A stretch of DNA of 5,720 nt, taken from positions 1 to 5,720 of the forward strand of contig PLUJ01000305.1 in the NCBI GenBank assembly GCA_003165455.1, written 5' to 3'. Shown piece by piece: positions 1-5,520 of the stretch. Numbering within the stretch: the first letter of the stretch is position 1; the number at the start of each line of letters is the position of its first letter. The translations under genes were made by a program, and so were the position numbers. Source of the stretch: Acidobacteriaceae bacterium (GTDB taxonomy: Bacteria; Acidobacteriota; Terriglobia; Terriglobales; Acidobacteriaceae). The notes under the pieces were generated by a model. The model saw nothing but the letters and a program-made list of their open reading frames with translations. It was not told where the DNA came from and searched no databases.

Positions 1-681
1 AATCATCGACGGCGCGATCATTTCGTCGTTTTCCCGCAGCGCTTTCTCGAACGACTTCACTGTCTGATGAGCCTCGCTAGCCGCAATATAGGACTCCGTG
101 GAGCCGCACCACATGGTGATCAGGCGGCTTGCACCGCTGGTCTTTTTGAAATCCCGAATATCGTCGCGCAACTGTTCCGCGAGATCCATCTTTGTCTTGG
201 CCTTTTTTACATTCGGGCCATCAATCTTCTTCACATAGTTATGATCGAATACTGCCGAGCGCGGAGTCACCGTGGATAGAAACGGCTTTAGCTGGTCGAG
301 CAATCGCTGATCCAGAACCCCCGCGTTCGAAGCGGCTTCATACATGTTGTCCTCGAAAATGTCCCAGCCTGTAAAGACCAGGTCATCCAGCCCGGCGAGG
401 GGTACGAACTCTTTGATCTTCGGCGAGCGCCCGTCGGTGCGTTTTCCGAGGCGAACGGTTCCCATCTGGGTGAGCGATCCAATTGGCTTTGCCATTCCCT
501 TGCGAATCGCTTCCACGCCCGCAACAAAGGTTGTCGCTACGGCACCCATGCCCGGTATCATGACTCCCAGCTTGCCCTTCGCGGACTGGATCGTTCCGTT
601 GTCCGAGGAACGGCTTTGTGACCCGCCCCCAGGCCTTGCCTCCATCTGCGTCGCTCTTGCGGACTTCTTCCGTGTCGCCAT
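1..681 (-). CDS. ino1: Inositol-3-phosphate synthase (myo-inositol-1-phosphate synthase), N-terminal part, cut by window edge
   Basis: The cytoplasmic, NAD-dependent enzyme converts glucose 6-phosphate to 1D-myo-inositol 3-phosphate, the first step of inositol synthesis for inositol lipids and related compounds. The minus strand is open without a stop from ATG 681-679 to base 1, giving 227 codons. Residues 43-51 read PGMGAVATT, the Rossmann NAD-binding loop. Other family blocks are GSLTQMGTVRLGKRTD (68-83), TGWDIFEDN (104-112), NVKKAKTKMDLAEQLRDDI (157-175) and MWCGSTE (190-196). About 35 residues, rich in Lys, Ser and Gly, precede the core (KGKLGVMIPGMG, 35-46) and look disordered. The C-terminal half, including most of the catalytic site, lies outside the window; bacterial relatives are about 430 residues. 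The start is the first in-frame ATG. A GAGGG lies 12 bases upstream, which is rather distant, so M13 is a less likely alternative. Family assignment is from recalled conserved blocks and is strong. Confidence 0.95.
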   Translation of the reverse strand, partial: MATRKKSARATQMEARPGGGSQSRSSDNGTIQSAKGKLGVMIPGMGAVATTFVAGVEAIRKGMAKPIGSLTQMGTVRLGKRTDGRSPKIKEFVPLAGLDDLVFTGWDIFEDNMYEAASNAGVLDQRLLDQLKPFLSTVTPRSAVFDHNYVKKIDGPNVKKAKTKMDLAEQLRDDIRDFKKTSGASRLITMWCGSTESYIAASEAHQTVKSFEKALRENDEMIAPSMI

Positions 682-963
682 AATTGGCTGCTTCCCTCAG
701 TAACAGTATTTATGGATGTGCAAACCTAGTATGTTCTCGTAATCTGGCTGCCTTTGCAAACATAGGCGGTCAAGCGGGCGGAAAACGAATTCAATGGCGC
801 ACAACGTCCATCGGTTGGAACAGGATGATCGACGACAAAAACGAATCACTCCGGGAGATCGGCATGATAGATATTTTGCGTTGGACTCTGGCACCACATT
901 CCTTCATAGTGAAAATGCATCGTAAACCATCTGCGAAGTCGGTTTCGCGAAGCTGATGTTCAC

Positions 964-1017
964 GCCAGCCTTGATGTTGGCTCTGCAAATCTTGACCTCG
1001 TTGTCCTTTACTCCATT
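964..1017. repeat. Imperfect direct repeat, copy A
   Basis: The stretch beginning GCCAGCCTTGATGTTGG matches 1141-1190. By eye about 36 of the first 43 aligned columns agree, followed by a shared CTCCATT (1011-1017 and 1184-1190). The copies start exactly 177 bases apart, a multiple of three, but small indels break the shared frame. It reads like an old local duplication. Confidence 0.65.
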
Positions 1018-1094
1018 GGCCGTGTTCCCGTTGCATTGCCTGACTGCAGCCATCCAGCCCGCAAACTAGCTCGCTGGAAATTGTTGGATCGATC

Positions 1095-1111
1095 TTGCAA
1101 ACTTGGCCTCG
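1095..1111. repeat. Weak third piece of the direct repeat
   Basis: TTGCAAACTTGGCCTCG resembles the core of the two longer copies (CTGCAAATCTTGACCTCG in copy A). The match is short and lies between them, so it may be chance or a more decayed copy. Confidence 0.3.
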
Positions 1112-1140
1112 CGGCCAGAGTCTGTGAAGCATCATTGCTT

Positions 1141-1190
1141 GCTAGCCTTGACGTTGGCCATGCAATCTTCTGACCTCGTTGTTCTCCATT
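1141..1190. repeat. Imperfect direct repeat, copy B
   Basis: GCTAGCCTTGACGTTGGCC and the following TGACCTCGTTGT block match copy A at 964-1017 with a few substitutions and three gapped columns. It ends about 70 bases before the start codon of the secreted protein gene, so it probably lies in that gene's promoter or leader region. Confidence 0.65.
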
Positions 1191-1250
1191 CAATCTGGGC
1201 ACCCACCGGCAAACAGCCGGACGCGCGCTCACAAACACTATATGAAGAAC

Positions 1251-1255
1251 AGGAG
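1251..1255 (+). promoter_or_regulatory. Ribosome binding site of the secreted protein gene
   Basis: AGGAG lies six bases before ATG 1262. It decides the start: the frame is open further upstream to ATG 1103, but only from 1262 does the protein begin with a proper signal peptide. Confidence 0.85.
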
Positions 1256-1261
1256 AATCCA

Positions 1262-1690
1262 ATGAAACCTATTTGCAAGCTCGCCTATGCAGCGCTGTTG
1301 GCTTTGAGCGCTTTAAACTTTGCACCTACACTAGCTTCTGCCCAGGACGAAGGTGGAAGATTCACGCTCCCTCGTGACGTGCGCTGGCAGACAATCATGG
1401 TTCCTGCGGGAGAATATAAGTTTTCCCTTCAGGCCATAGGGCCGTCCGAGATGCTGAAGTTGACGAAAATAACAGGTGAGCCAGCGTCTTTCATTCTGCT
1501 CGTAAATAACAAGGAAGCAGGATCGAGTTCGTCGTCAGCGCAATTGGTAATCGATTCGGAAGCCGGGGTCAGCTACGTGAGTTCGATGAATCTCCCGCAA
1601 TTTGGGCTCACTCTGAATTTCGGTGTGCCCACACACTCGGCGAAGGAGTTGGCTCTGATTCAAACCGCATCCCCAAACACAGTGCGATAG
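1262..1690 (+). CDS. Small secreted protein, Acidobacteriota-type, function unknown
   Basis: This is a 142-residue exported protein. Residues 1-27 form a typical Sec signal peptide: a positive start (MKPICK), a hydrophobic core (LAYAALLALSALNFAPTL) and an ASA site before Q28. The mature part is about 115 residues and looks rich in beta strands. It contains the block FTLPRDVRWQTIMVPAGEY (34-52), a five-serine run (88-92), and a closing block LPQFGLTLNFGVP (111-123). From memory, short proteins with a 'LP..VRW...VPAGEY' start and a 'LTL.F.VP' end are common in Acidobacteriota genomes, often in several paralogues; I know no assigned function. No catalytic motif or lipobox is visible (C5 lies inside the signal peptide n-region). 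It has its own ribosome site and is followed by a strong terminator, so it is probably a single-gene transcript. Confidence 0.85.
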   Translation: MKPICKLAYAALLALSALNFAPTLASAQDEGGRFTLPRDVRWQTIMVPAGEYKFSLQAIGPSEMLKLTKITGEPASFILLVNNKEAGSSSSSAQLVIDSEAGVSYVSSMNLPQFGLTLNFGVPTHSAKELALIQTASPNTVR

Positions 1691-1705
1691 CCGTTCAACC
1701 CTCCG

Positions 1706-1736
1706 GGAGCAGATCTCAATGATCTGCTCCTTTTTT
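1706..1736 (+). terminator. Rho-independent terminator of the secreted protein gene
   Basis: GGAGCAGATC (1706-1715) pairs perfectly with GATCTGCTCC (1721-1730) around the loop TCAAT, followed by six T (1731-1736). A second run of eight T follows at 1745-1752. It starts 16 bases after the TAG. The opposite strand has no T tract after the same stem, so it should act mainly on plus-strand transcripts, although the stem also lies downstream of the converging minus-strand gene. Confidence 0.93.
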
Positions 1737-1798
1737 CTTGGCCCTTTTTTTTGGCCTTATTTCTTGCAAGCTGAAGTATGCTGGCGCCCCTTGGGCGA

Positions 1799-2524
1799 TC
1801 AGGAGGGCCTCGCCGGGCGCGAGTTCCCTTTCACTTCCTCGCTCAACACAATCGCATCGGCAATTTCCTTCATCGCCTTGCGGGTCTGCCGGCTCTGCCG
1901 CTGCAGCGCCAGATAAGCCTGTTCTTCGCTCAATCCCAGGTCGCGCTGCAAGATTCCCTTCGCCCGTTCCACCACTTTCCGTGCTTGCAATTTCTCCCAC
2001 AGACTGGAGTTCGCATCCTCAAGCCTTAGCCTCTCAATCTCGGCGCCAATGAGAAATCCTACAGTTGAGATCAGCCGGATCTCACGGCGTCGATATACAT
2101 GAGGCAGCCGATGCTGCAGATTAATAACGCCAACTACACGACTGCGGCACATCATTGGCACGGACAAGAAAGCTTCGTAACTGTCCTCCGGAAGTTCATT
2201 GAAAAACTGAAAGCGCGGGTCGAGCGCCGCCTTCTCGGCCACCGCAACTGGCTCTTTATGTTCAGCAACCCACCCGGTAATTCCTTGCCCTATTTTCAAC
2301 TTTAAGCGATTCATCGCTTCTGGATGTGGATTCTTTGAAGCTCGTAGCACCAGATGGTCGTCCTCGAGCACGTAGATAAGGCAGGAATCGCAGTTTACTA
2401 ATGGGATGGTGAATTGCACAACCCGCATCAGCACATCCTGGAGCTCAATAGAGCTAGCGAGATGATTGCCGATTTCGTGCACCAAATCTATATGTGATTC
2501 CTCAACTGATATTAAGCTGTCCAT
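1799..2524 (-). CDS. GAF and ANTAR domain protein (putative RNA-binding antiterminator)
   Basis: This cytoplasmic regulator has 241 residues. A GAF sensor domain spans about 12-165, with LKIGQGITGWVAEHKEPVAV (76-95) and the core strand SVPMMCRSRVVGVINLQHR (121-139). A linking helix (161-180) leads to an ANTAR domain at about 175-230, with the signature KVVERAKGILQRDLGLSEEQAY (183-204) and KEIADAIV (219-226). ANTAR domains bind paired hairpins in mRNA leaders and prevent termination (AmiR, NasR, EutV); here a small-molecule or redox signal would enter through GAF. There is no histidine kinase partner or receiver domain nearby, which fits a one-component regulator. The GAF domain carries C45 and C48 as a CxxC pair plus C126. 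The start ATG 2524 follows an in-frame TAA four codons upstream and has no clear ribosome site. The ligand and target RNAs are unknown. Confidence 0.92.
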   Translation of the reverse strand: MDSLISVEESHIDLVHEIGNHLASSIELQDVLMRVVQFTIPLVNCDSCLIYVLEDDHLVLRASKNPHPEAMNRLKLKIGQGITGWVAEHKEPVAVAEKAALDPRFQFFNELPEDSYEAFLSVPMMCRSRVVGVINLQHRLPHVYRRREIRLISTVGFLIGAEIERLRLEDANSSLWEKLQARKVVERAKGILQRDLGLSEEQAYLALQRQSRQTRKAMKEIADAIVLSEEVKGNSRPARPS

Positions 2525-2531
2525 GGTTTAG

Positions 2532-2560
2532 ATTAGGTCAGCACAGCGCCGCTGTCTAAT
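2532..2560 (-). promoter_or_regulatory. Inverted repeat in the leader of the GAF-ANTAR gene
   Basis: ACAGCG (2543-2548) and CGCTGT (2550-2555) form a perfect inverted repeat around one base. An outer pair, ATTAG (2532-2536) and CTAAT (2556-2560), extends it with a six-base one-sided bulge. It lies 8 to 36 bases upstream of ATG 2524. As DNA it could be an operator; as RNA it could form a hairpin with a GGC loop close to the start codon. It does not match the six-base-loop hairpins known for ANTAR targets. Confidence 0.4.
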
Positions 2561-2696
2561 TCCTAATTTCAATGAGTGCGATAGGAATTTTTCTCTCGAA
2601 TGTCATCATTTTTTAACATCTTTTCCCAGCAAGTATCGTCGTCTCGCGCTAATTGCTCGGTCTCCGGTGTCTTGAAAAGCTTTTAGACGTTTATTT

Positions 2697-2702
2697 GAGG
2701 AG
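2697..2702 (+). promoter_or_regulatory. Ribosome binding site before a GTG start
   Basis: GAGGAG ends three bases before GTG 2706, a tight spacing. The overlapping ATG at 2704-2706 is out of frame and would stop after 19 codons, so GTG is the start that yields the conserved protein. The upstream frame has a TGA at 2673-2675 and no other start in between. Confidence 0.6.
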
Positions 2703-2705
2703 AAT

Positions 2706-3086
2706 GTGCACGATATCGAAGAAGAACTTTTCACACTTTTCGAAGATGGTGACCGAGCCTTGATCACTGCGAATGTCGCGGAACTTTCGCGCATTTTTGC
2801 TGACGATTACACTCAATACGATGAATCCGGCAAGTTTTTCACCAAGCAGAATGTAATTGACAACCTCCGGCAAAGAAAGGTCCGCTACCTTTCTATGATT
2901 TCAACGGGCCGCAGCATTCGTTTCATATCTGAGGATGTAGCCGTCGTCCATGGATCCGAGGATGACGAAATCGAGGATGAAGGCACGCGAAGGAATGTTC
3001 GCTACGTTTACACGGACGTGGTTGTAAAGCGCGACGGGAAATGGCAGATCGTCGTATCTCAACTGGCCAAACCCGCAACGACCTGA
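2706..3086 (+). CDS. NTF2-like / SnoaL-like family protein (DUF4440 type)
   Basis: This 126-residue, probably cytoplasmic protein has the cone-shaped NTF2-like fold seen in small ligand-binding or isomerase-like proteins. Family features are the opening helix (DIEEELFTLFEDGDRALITAN, 3-23), then LSRIFADDYTQYDESGKFF (27-45), and the final strands VYTDVVVKRDGKWQIVVSQ (101-119). Length and motif order match DUF4440 proteins, which are usually 120-150 residues. No signal peptide is present. The middle is acidic (EDDEIEDEG, 85-93). It has no known reaction, and family members range from stress proteins to parts of polyketide enzymes. It starts at GTG and stands divergent to the GAF-ANTAR gene. The gap of 167 bases to the next gene, without a visible terminator, leaves co-transcription open. 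Confidence 0.88.
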   Translation: MHDIEEELFTLFEDGDRALITANVAELSRIFADDYTQYDESGKFFTKQNVIDNLRQRKVRYLSMISTGRSIRFISEDVAVVHGSEDDEIEDEGTRRNVRYVYTDVVVKRDGKWQIVVSQLAKPATT

Positions 3087-3151
3087 GCGCACGCATTTAA
3101 GAGCGCGGCGGATCAGGTCAAGATCAATTTTCTTGCATACCGCGGAAAACG

Positions 3152-3171
3152 CCTCGCACAACCTCGCACAA
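3152..3171. repeat. Tandem 10-base duplication
   Basis: CCTCGCACAA occurs twice in direct succession, about 80 bases before the kinase start. It is most simply explained by replication slippage, though two adjacent copies of a regulator site cannot be excluded. Confidence 0.6.
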
Positions 3172-3253
3172 CAAGGACGTGCCTGCTCTACATCCCATGC
3201 CAGGCATTTCTGACAGTGTTATCTTGGGGTTGACCGTTGGATTCATATTAATC

Positions 3254-4696
3254 ATGGACATTCTCACAGAACAGTTCGAGCAGGTATTTCATGCTTTGCC
3301 CGACCGGATTCAGCCGCTCCAAGGAGAACTCGGCGGTTCAGGAAGAAAAATCATTCGGCTGAATAATGCGACGAGCAGCGCAATCGGAATTCTTTACGCC
3401 GTTCGCGAAGAAAATATCGCCTTTCTTGAATTTTCCAAGCACTTCCGCAGGCATGGATTGCCGGTGCCTGAAATTTACGCGGCAGACTTAGATCGAGGTG
3501 CGTACTTGGAAGAAGATTTGGGAGACACGACCCTGTTCGAATTTCTTTCAGCCAACCGCAACGAAGAAACAATCGCTCCAGTCGCTGTTGACGCATATCG
3601 CAAAGTTGTGGCCTGGTTACCGCGATTTCAAATTGAAGCGGGGCGCGACTTGGATTACAGCGTGTGCTATCCGCGCGCAAGCTTTGACCGGCAATCGATC
3701 GCCTGGGATCTGAACTATTTCAAGTACTATTTTCTGAGACTGGCGGGAATTCCCTTTAACGAGCAAGCGCTGGAAGATGATTTCGACACGTTGACGAAAT
3801 TCTTGCTGAGCGCAGAGCGCGATTACTTTATGTATCGCGACTTCCAGTCACGCAACGTAATGCTGAAGGATGGCGAGCCATTCTTTGTGGATTATCAGGG
3901 TGGACGAAAAGGAGCACTCCAGTACGACGTCGCTTCCCTGCTCTATGACGCCAAGGCCGATCTCCCTCCAGCGTTGCGGCAGGAACTGCTGGATTTGTAT
4001 TTGCAGCGAGCCGCTGACTTCACCAGGATCGACCGTGAAGAATTCCTCCGTTACTTCTACGCGTACATTTTTGTGCGGCTGATGCAGGCACTGGGGGCTT
4101 ATGGCTTTCGCGGATTTTACGAACGCAAATCGCATTTTTTGCAGAGTGTGCCCTATGCGCTCAAGAATTTGCGCTGGCTCTTGCACAACGTGACCCTGCC
4201 AATCCAATTGCCCGCGCTGATGGGGGCATTTCACAGCATGCTGGCGTCGCCAAAGCTGCAGAGTGTCGCGATCTCGGGGTCTGGACTGACCGTGAGGATC
4301 ATGAGCTTTTCTTTCCATCGAGGAATGCCGCAGGATGAGAGCGGGCATGGTGGAGGATTTGTGTTTGATGGCAGGTGTTTGCCGAATCCGGGACGTGAGG
4401 AACGCTTCAAAGCGTTAACCGGGCGCGATGTCCCGGTAATCGAATACTTAAATCAGCAGGATAGCGTGCATCAATTTTGCACCAATGTAACGTCTCTCGT
4501 GGACGCCAGCGTAAGCGAATATCAGCGGCGCGGGTTCAAAAGTTTGATGGTGAGTTTTGGGTGTACGGGCGGACAGCATCGGTCGGTATTTCTGGCGGAA
4601 CAATTGGCGAAGCATCTGCGCCAAAAGAATGGACTTGATGTAAAAGTGACGCATCGGGAGCTGGAGAGCCCCGAATGGAAGGCGGCCGCTGAATGA
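3254..4696 (+). CDS. APH-family sugar kinase fused to RapZ C-terminal domain (AmgK-like)
   Basis: This 480-residue two-domain cytoplasmic protein probably phosphorylates an amino sugar at C1, as AmgK does with N-acetylmuramate and N-acetylglucosamine. The APH-type kinase domain covers about 10-330: nucleotide loop GGSGRKIIRL (27-36), catalytic loop YRDFQSRNVM (194-203) with D196 and N201, and metal-binding FVDYQGGRKGALQYDVASLLYD (211-232) with D213. The RapZ C-terminal domain covers about 345-475: VRIMSFSFHRGMP (347-359), LPNP (376-379), LTGRDVPV (388-395), GCTGGQHRSV (436-445), THREL (466-470). In E. coli RapZ this domain binds glucosamine-6-phosphate and the GlmZ/GlmY RNAs; the RapZ P-loop kinase domain is absent here. 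I chose ATG 3254. GTG 3179 or ATG 3197 would add a hydrophobic stretch and lack a usable ribosome site, but 3254 has only a weak one. The stop overlaps the next start by four bases. The exact sugar is inferred. Confidence 0.9.
   Translation: MDILTEQFEQVFHALPDRIQPLQGELGGSGRKIIRLNNATSSAIGILYAVREENIAFLEFSKHFRRHGLPVPEIYAADLDRGAYLEEDLGDTTLFEFLSANRNEETIAPVAVDAYRKVVAWLPRFQIEAGRDLDYSVCYPRASFDRQSIAWDLNYFKYYFLRLAGIPFNEQALEDDFDTLTKFLLSAERDYFMYRDFQSRNVMLKDGEPFFVDYQGGRKGALQYDVASLLYDAKADLPPALRQELLDLYLQRAADFTRIDREEFLRYFYAYIFVRLMQALGAYGFRGFYERKSHFLQSVPYALKNLRWLLHNVTLPIQLPALMGAFHSMLASPKLQSVAISGSGLTVRIMSFSFHRGMPQDESGHGGGFVFDGRCLPNPGREERFKALTGRDVPVIEYLNQQDSVHQFCTNVTSLVDASVSEYQRRGFKSLMVSFGCTGGQHRSVFLAEQLAKHLRQKNGLDVKVTHRELESPEWKAAAE
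4693..4696 (+). other. ATGA stop-start overlap (translational coupling)
   Basis: The TGA ending the kinase-RapZ gene shares bases with the ATG of the nucleotidyltransferase. Such overlaps usually mean coupled translation and a fixed protein ratio, which supports a shared pathway. Confidence 0.9.
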
Positions 4697-5433
4697 AAGC
4701 GATGATTCTGGCAGCGGGGCTGGGAACGCGGTTGCGGCCGCTTACAAACGACCGCCCCAAAGCGTTGGTGGAAATCGCAGGCAGAACGCTACTGGAAATT
4801 ACGCTCTTGCGGCTCCAGAAGTTTGACGTGCAGGAAGTGATTGTGAATGTGCATCACTTTGCTGACTTGGTGGTGGAGTATTTGGAAGGGCATGACAATT
4901 TCGGCATGCGCATCGAAATTTCACGGGAAGACCAGTTACTTGATACGGGCGGTGGGTTAAAGAAGGTTGCGTGGTTTTTTCGTGAGGATTCGTCTGGAAG
5001 CGATGAGCCATTTATTCTGCACAACGTCGATGTGATCAGCTCCATTGATCTAGGCCGCATGGTTCAGTTTCACAAGCAGCATCAGACTCTGGCGACCCTG
5101 GCCGTGCAGGATCGGCCGACTTCACGGTATTTGCTGTTCGATGAGCACATGCGGCTTTGCGGACGGAGGCAGAACGGAAGCGATGAAGTGGTGCTCGCCT
5201 CAGCAAAAACACAGGCTTTAGCTTTTTCGGGTGTTCATGTGATTTCGCCTCGCATTTTCGACAAGATGCCGGATGATGGCGCGTTCTCGATTATTTCAAC
5301 TTACTTGCGCCTAACCGCGCAAGAAGAAAGCATCTTTGGGTTTCGCGCAGATGAGTATTACTGGCGGGATCTGGGTCGAACAGAAAGTCTGGCGCGCGCG
5401 GAACAGGATTTTGCCGCGGGACTGCTGGGATGA
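4693..5433 (+). CDS. Sugar-1-phosphate nucleotidyltransferase, MurU/HddC-like
   Basis: This 246-residue cytoplasmic enzyme joins a sugar 1-phosphate to a nucleoside triphosphate, giving an NDP-sugar and pyrophosphate. The NTP-transferase signature MILAAGLGTRLRPLT (4-18) with RPKAL (21-25) binds the nucleotide. DTGGGL (84-89) corresponds to the ETGGG block of MurU. HNVDV (110-114) carries the metal-binding D113, where MurU has NGDV. SRYLLFD (144-150), ALAFSGVHVISPRIF (175-189) and YWRDLGRTESL (223-233) complete the fold. The length is close to MurU of Pseudomonas (about 223 residues), and there is no C-terminal left-handed helix or acetyltransferase domain as in GlmU. Its coupling to an AmgK-like kinase suggests N-acetylmuramate-1-phosphate uridylyltransferase, giving UDP-MurNAc for peptidoglycan recycling. 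GDP- or CDP-sugar synthesis is possible, as relatives use other substrates. The general reaction is sure; the substrate is inferred. Confidence 0.92.
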   Translation: MKAMILAAGLGTRLRPLTNDRPKALVEIAGRTLLEITLLRLQKFDVQEVIVNVHHFADLVVEYLEGHDNFGMRIEISREDQLLDTGGGLKKVAWFFREDSSGSDEPFILHNVDVISSIDLGRMVQFHKQHQTLATLAVQDRPTSRYLLFDEHMRLCGRRQNGSDEVVLASAKTQALAFSGVHVISPRIFDKMPDDGAFSIISTYLRLTAQEESIFGFRADEYYWRDLGRTESLARAEQDFAAGLLG

Positions 5434-5520
5434 TCTAGAGGTCGCATATCAAGGACAGATTGCAGACCTGGGAAGTTTTCGTACGCATTCATTACTGATC
5501 GCAGGCTTACGCTGGAAGTA

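Larger units (their letters stand above)
682..1261. other. Long divergent intergenic region (ino1 / secreted protein)
   Basis: This 580-base stretch separates two divergently transcribed genes. Open frames occur on both strands, but none has a good ribosome site plus a recognisable product. The only structure I can support is a set of imperfect direct repeats (964-1017, 1141-1190 and a weaker piece at 1095-1111). A short stem, CCGGC-AAACA-GCCGG, lies at 1206-1220 in the leader of the downstream gene. One minus-strand frame (904-1053, 49 residues) has a coding-like look across the first repeat copy but no known family. Promoters of both neighbours must lie here, but I see no convincing -35/-10 pair. 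Confidence 0.6.
2525..2705. promoter_or_regulatory. Divergent promoter region (GAF-ANTAR / DUF4440 genes)
   Basis: This 181-base spacer between two divergent genes must hold both promoters. It is A+T-rich around 2585-2625. I could not find a -35/-10 pair with good spacing for either direction. Near the minus-strand start there is an inverted repeat, described separately. Confidence 0.45.

Noticed and set aside
344..703. 119-codon plus-strand frame opposite ino1
   Set aside because: It is antisense to the clearly conserved ino1 coding sequence and has no ribosome site or family resemblance.
974..1069. 31-codon plus-strand frame with a signal-peptide-like hydrophobic sequence from repeat copy A
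   Set aside because: It has no ribosome site, ends soon, and copy B does not keep the frame.
791..1135. 114-codon minus-strand frame in the intergenic region
   Set aside because: Its composition is odd (many Gln, His, Cys, Trp), it matches no family, and it overlaps the repeats in a different frame from the more protein-like 904-1053 frame.
1206..1220. CCGGC-AAACA-GCCGG stem as a riboswitch
   Set aside because: It is a single five-pair stem with no conserved riboswitch core around it.
1103..1261. Upstream extension of the secreted protein gene to ATG 1103
   Set aside because: It would bury the signal peptide in the middle of the protein; the AGGAG before ATG 1262 is well placed.
2653..2694. 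-35/-10 candidates (TTGCTC, TTGAAA, GTTTAT) for the DUF4440 gene
   Set aside because: No pair has spacing near 17 bases.
3848..4348. 166-codon minus-strand frame
   Set aside because: It is a shadow of the kinase-RapZ gene, whose motifs lie in the plus frame.
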